The notes beneath the pieces are model-generated. The model was not told the origin of the DNA. It did no database searches and saw only the letters and a list, made by a program, of their open reading frames with translations. The position numbers and the translations under genes were made by a program. From JAXHMB01 sp034521755 (GTDB lineage: Bacteria > Bacteroidota > Rhodothermia > Balneolales > Balneolaceae): a DNA stretch of 64,000 nucleotides. The stretch is from NCBI GenBank assembly GCA_034521755.1, contig JAXHMB010000001.1, forward strand, positions 62,001-126,000. The letters run 5' to 3'. Position 1 is the stretch's first letter. Each line of letters starts with the position of its first letter. Positions 61,659 through 64,000 of this stretch are shown here, in pieces.

Positions 61659-64000
61659 TTACTTGCCGGTAACTTGCCAAATTCTTGTGCCCCAGAGCTT
61701 GATGTCGTCAAGAATGATGTAGATTGTTGGAAGTATTACCAGCGTAATAACAGTTGAAAAGGTTAAGCCTCCGACAATAGCTCGGGCCATTGGGAAATAG
61801 GGAGGGCCATCGCCGCCAATTTGAGTTGTCCCAAAACATAATGGAACCAAACCCAGAACAGTGGTCCCGGCAGTCATAAGAATAGGTCTCATTCGATCTT
61901 TGCCACCTTTTACAATGGCTTCGGCTCGAGATAATCCTTGGTTACGCAGCTGTGTAATGTGGTCAATGAGTACAATACCGTTGTTAACCACAATTCCCAT
62001 TAGAATGAGTATACCAATCATAGCCATAAATGAGAAAGTGGTACCCGTTAGAAAAAAGAACCAGAAAACACCAATGATACCAAAGAATATGGATGAAATA
62101 ATGCTCGAAGGAAACAGGACCGATTCAAACAGTGAGGCCATAACCAAGTATATCAACACCATAGCCAATAACATGTTGATAATCATTTCGTCCATAGCCT
62201 GCTGGTCTTCGTTAAAACTTCGGCCATAGCTCCATCCATAACCGGCAGGGTAGTTAATTTGATCCATTACTGAAGCGATTTCAGTGCGGGCTTCATCCAT
62301 CGTTGTACCGTCCAGGTTGATGGTAATCCCCATTGAAGTCTGACGATTTTGCCGCTGAATGTTTCTGGGGCCTTGTTCTACTTTATACTCAGCCAGGGAA
62401 GCCAGTTTTACAGATTGATTTCCACCTATATTTACAGGCAGCGACATCAGATTATCAATAGTCTGGCGGTCGGCATCCTGCATGGCAAGTACAACATCAA
62501 TTTCACCGTTTTGTCCGCGTACTTTGCGAAGGTTGGTTCCTCGCATAGAACTGGAAACCATATTGGCTACTTGCTGACTGGAAAGTCCAAAGTTTTGAGC
62601 CCGCTGGCGGTCTACAACAAGCTGTACTTCTTCAGTGCCGGATTCTGCTTCAGTGCGTACATCGGCAAATTTGGGATTGTCTTTCAGCCTTCGAATGACT
62701 TCATCGGAAAGATTCGTTAGAACTTCAGAAGATTCACCAATGACAAATACCCGAACCTGTTCATTGCCATTTCTGCTCCGGTATTCAAACGAGGGAGAAC
62801 CAATGGAGATGGCCGGCAGCTTCTCTTCAATTTCTTTTTTAATGAGTGTAACGTCTTTTTGGGCACTGTCATCTTCTGTAAGTATGATCGTAGATTGCGC
62901 TACGTCTCCCGTGTAATAGGTATAGACAGATTCTATTTCAAATTTTTGTTGGTTTTCGTATAGATAGTCTTCAATAACATCTACGCTTTTTTCAACGCGT
63001 TCCAGCGTATAATTTGAGTTGAGATTATAATGTAGGAAAAGCTCGCGTGTTGAGTTTGAAGGGAACATATCAACATTTACAATGCCCATGGGTATAACTA
63101 CACTCAGAAGTGTTCCCATAACCAGCCCTACAGATGCGTATCGACGTTTTAGCAGCCATTGAAGCATACCTTCATACCAATCCTCCAATTTATCAATGAA
63201 CCGCTTCTTATCGCTTTTCTTGGGTGGTTTTATATGTGATGTCAGCAGGGGAATGACAGTAAGCGAAATAAAAAGAGAGGCAACCAGCGATATGATGATG
63301 GTGATTGCCACATGATACATTTGTACTGCTATCATTGACAGCTCACTGATAATGTTAGGCAGGAAAACGATAATGGTAGTTAGGGTACCGGCCGTTACAG
63401 CCATACCTACCTGTTGTACGCCTTTTATGGTTGCCTCGCGCTGATCTTCCATCATGTGTTGGTTGCGGTGAATATTTTCTGTAACCACCACAGCATTATC
63501 TACAAGCATACCAATAGCAAGCATGAGCCCCATCATGGAGAGAATATTCAGGGAAAGTCCAAAGAAATAAAGGAATCCGAGCGTAACAATAAGTGAAAAA
63601 GGAACTGCCAACGCTACAATTAGAGTTGTTGAAAATTGTCGCAGAAAGAAATAGAGAATAAGCACAGAAAAAAGGGCACCAATCAGCCCGGCATTGAACA
63701 GTTCAGTCAACGAACTGATAATTCCGGATGCCTGATTATTCATTTCAAAGATATTGATACCCCTCATTTCCGGCAGCTTATTAACTACCTCTATTTCAGC
63801 CATAACACGATCGCCTACGGCTACCGTATTAGCTCCTGATTCTTTAAAAATATCCAACCCGATTGCATACTTACGATCCAGGTGGCGGGCGTAGTCTCGT
63901 TCAGGACTGTCGTATGTAACGTTGGCAATGTCTTTTAAGCGAAGGTTATTACCACCTATAACCAGTTCCTGAAACTCTTCGGGAGTCTTAATTTCTCCAA
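61659..64000 (-). CDS. RND efflux transporter permease, AcrB/HAE family (partial, N-terminus outside the window)
   Basis: About 780 residues are in the window; the frame is open to the right edge, so the start lies beyond 64000 (an internal TTG at 63857 is not a start). The N-terminal part seen covers the end of the first porter domain (LRLKDIANVTYDS), then membrane helices 2-6 (including ALAVPFSLIVTLGFLYFFG and MLVDNAVVVTENIHRN with the conserved proton-relay Asp), the second porter domain and helices 8-12 (MGIVVNNGIVLIDHI, MTAGTTVLGLVPL). Exports drugs or lipids with proton motive force. A membrane-fusion protein and outer-membrane channel would be expected upstream. Confidence 0.93.
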   Translation of the reverse strand, partial: GEIKTPEEFQELVIGGNNLRLKDIANVTYDSPERDYARHLDRKYAIGLDIFKESGANTVAVGDRVMAEIEVVNKLPEMRGINIFEMNNQASGIISSLTELFNAGLIGALFSVLILYFFLRQFSTTLIVALAVPFSLIVTLGFLYFFGLSLNILSMMGLMLAIGMLVDNAVVVTENIHRNQHMMEDQREATIKGVQQVGMAVTAGTLTTIIVFLPNIISELSMIAVQMYHVAITIIISLVASLFISLTVIPLLTSHIKPPKKSDKKRFIDKLEDWYEGMLQWLLKRRYASVGLVMGTLLSVVIPMGIVNVDMFPSNSTRELFLHYNLNSNYTLERVEKSVDVIEDYLYENQQKFEIESVYTYYTGDVAQSTIILTEDDSAQKDVTLIKKEIEEKLPAISIGSPSFEYRSRNGNEQVRVFVIGESSEVLTNLSDEVIRRLKDNPKFADVRTEAESGTEEVQLVVDRQRAQNFGLSSQQVANMVSSSMRGTNLRKVRGQNGEIDVVLAMQDADRQTIDNLMSLPVNIGGNQSVKLASLAEYKVEQGPRNIQRQNRQTSMGITINLDGTTMDEARTEIASVMDQINYPAGYGWSYGRSFNEDQQAMDEMIINMLLAMVLIYLVMASLFESVLFPSSIISSIFFGIIGVFWFFFLTGTTFSFMAMIGILILMGIVVNNGIVLIDHITQLRNQGLSRAEAIVKGGKDRMRPILMTAGTTVLGLVPLCFGTTQIGGDGPPYFPMARAIVGGLTFSTVITLVILPTIYIILDDIKLWGTRIWQVTGK

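Noticed and set aside
1..64000. CRISPR array, prophage, integron or toxin-antitoxin/defence island
   Set aside because: No regularly spaced repeats, integrase, phage structural, Cas, or restriction genes were seen. The RHH gene at 43671 resembles an antitoxin, but its partner is a MerC-type membrane protein, not a toxin.

Overview
The window is a gene-dense, AT-rich stretch of about 50 protein genes from a member of the Bacteroidota-like superphylum, most probably Balneolota (Balneola/Gracilimonas type) or a close relative. Grounds: a type IX secretion C-terminal signal with the NPNYPNPFNP signature; a short Bacteroidota-type primary sigma factor; a Reg_prop-repeat histidine kinase with its LuxR-type regulator; a mycobacterial-type fused 2-oxoglutarate decarboxylase/dehydrogenase instead of separate SucA and SucB; and a small PID-CTERM-like sorting-signal protein. 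No rRNA, tRNA, CRISPR array, prophage, transposase gene or replication origin was seen. The assignment to a lineage is an inference from these hallmarks.

Layout. 1-10 kb: the end of an unknown gene, folE2 (folate/queuosine entry), a secreted beta-propeller protein, the kgd gene (interrupted by two frameshifts), then an operon of oligoendopeptidase F, a GAF-domain protein and phosphopentomutase. 10-18 kb: rpoD, a large hybrid-size sensor kinase with its response regulator, a Tyr/His- and Arg/Ser-rich lipoprotein and a FadL-like outer-membrane protein. 18-27 kb: a lipoprotein of the endonuclease/exonuclease/phosphatase fold, CorA, a lipoprotein-export-like ABC transporter (with a small membrane protein missed by length cut-offs) next to a TesA-like esterase, a LmbE-type deacetylase, a Thr/Ser dehydratase and a second GDSL esterase. 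27-36 kb: a translationally coupled pair of M14 carboxypeptidase-like proteins, a membrane-bound MutS relative with an Smr protein, and a pair of secreted amidohydrolases. 36-41 kb: an amidoligase/glutamine-amidotransferase pair, a Dabb protein, and an operon of a small HU protein plus a giant HU-acidic-TM-LysM protein.

41-55 kb: aconitase, a MerC/ribbon-helix-helix metal operon with a perfect palindromic operator, a serine-racemase-like enzyme with a D-amino-acid oxidase, citrate synthase, MazG, a secreted amidotransferase-fold protein, a TPR protein, Maf, and a DUF3098-DUF92-dicarboxylate symporter operon. 55-64 kb: a TPR protein, a type IX-secreted lamin-tail/Calx-beta protein (one frameshift), a 59-residue PID-CTERM-like protein, an aldo/keto reductase, two tiny membrane proteins, an acyl-ACP thioesterase and the C-terminal part of an RND efflux pump running off the end. 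Two related MITE-like palindromic elements lie at 54.9 and 60.4 kb.

Three TCA-cycle genes (kgd, aconitase, citrate synthase) are scattered rather than clustered. Points that deserve most attention are the HU-TM-LysM protein as a possible chromosome-to-cell-wall tether, the two tandem enzyme pairs in which one member has lost its metal ligands, the self-contained MerC/RHH regulon, and three frameshifts that all have the same sense (one extra base).
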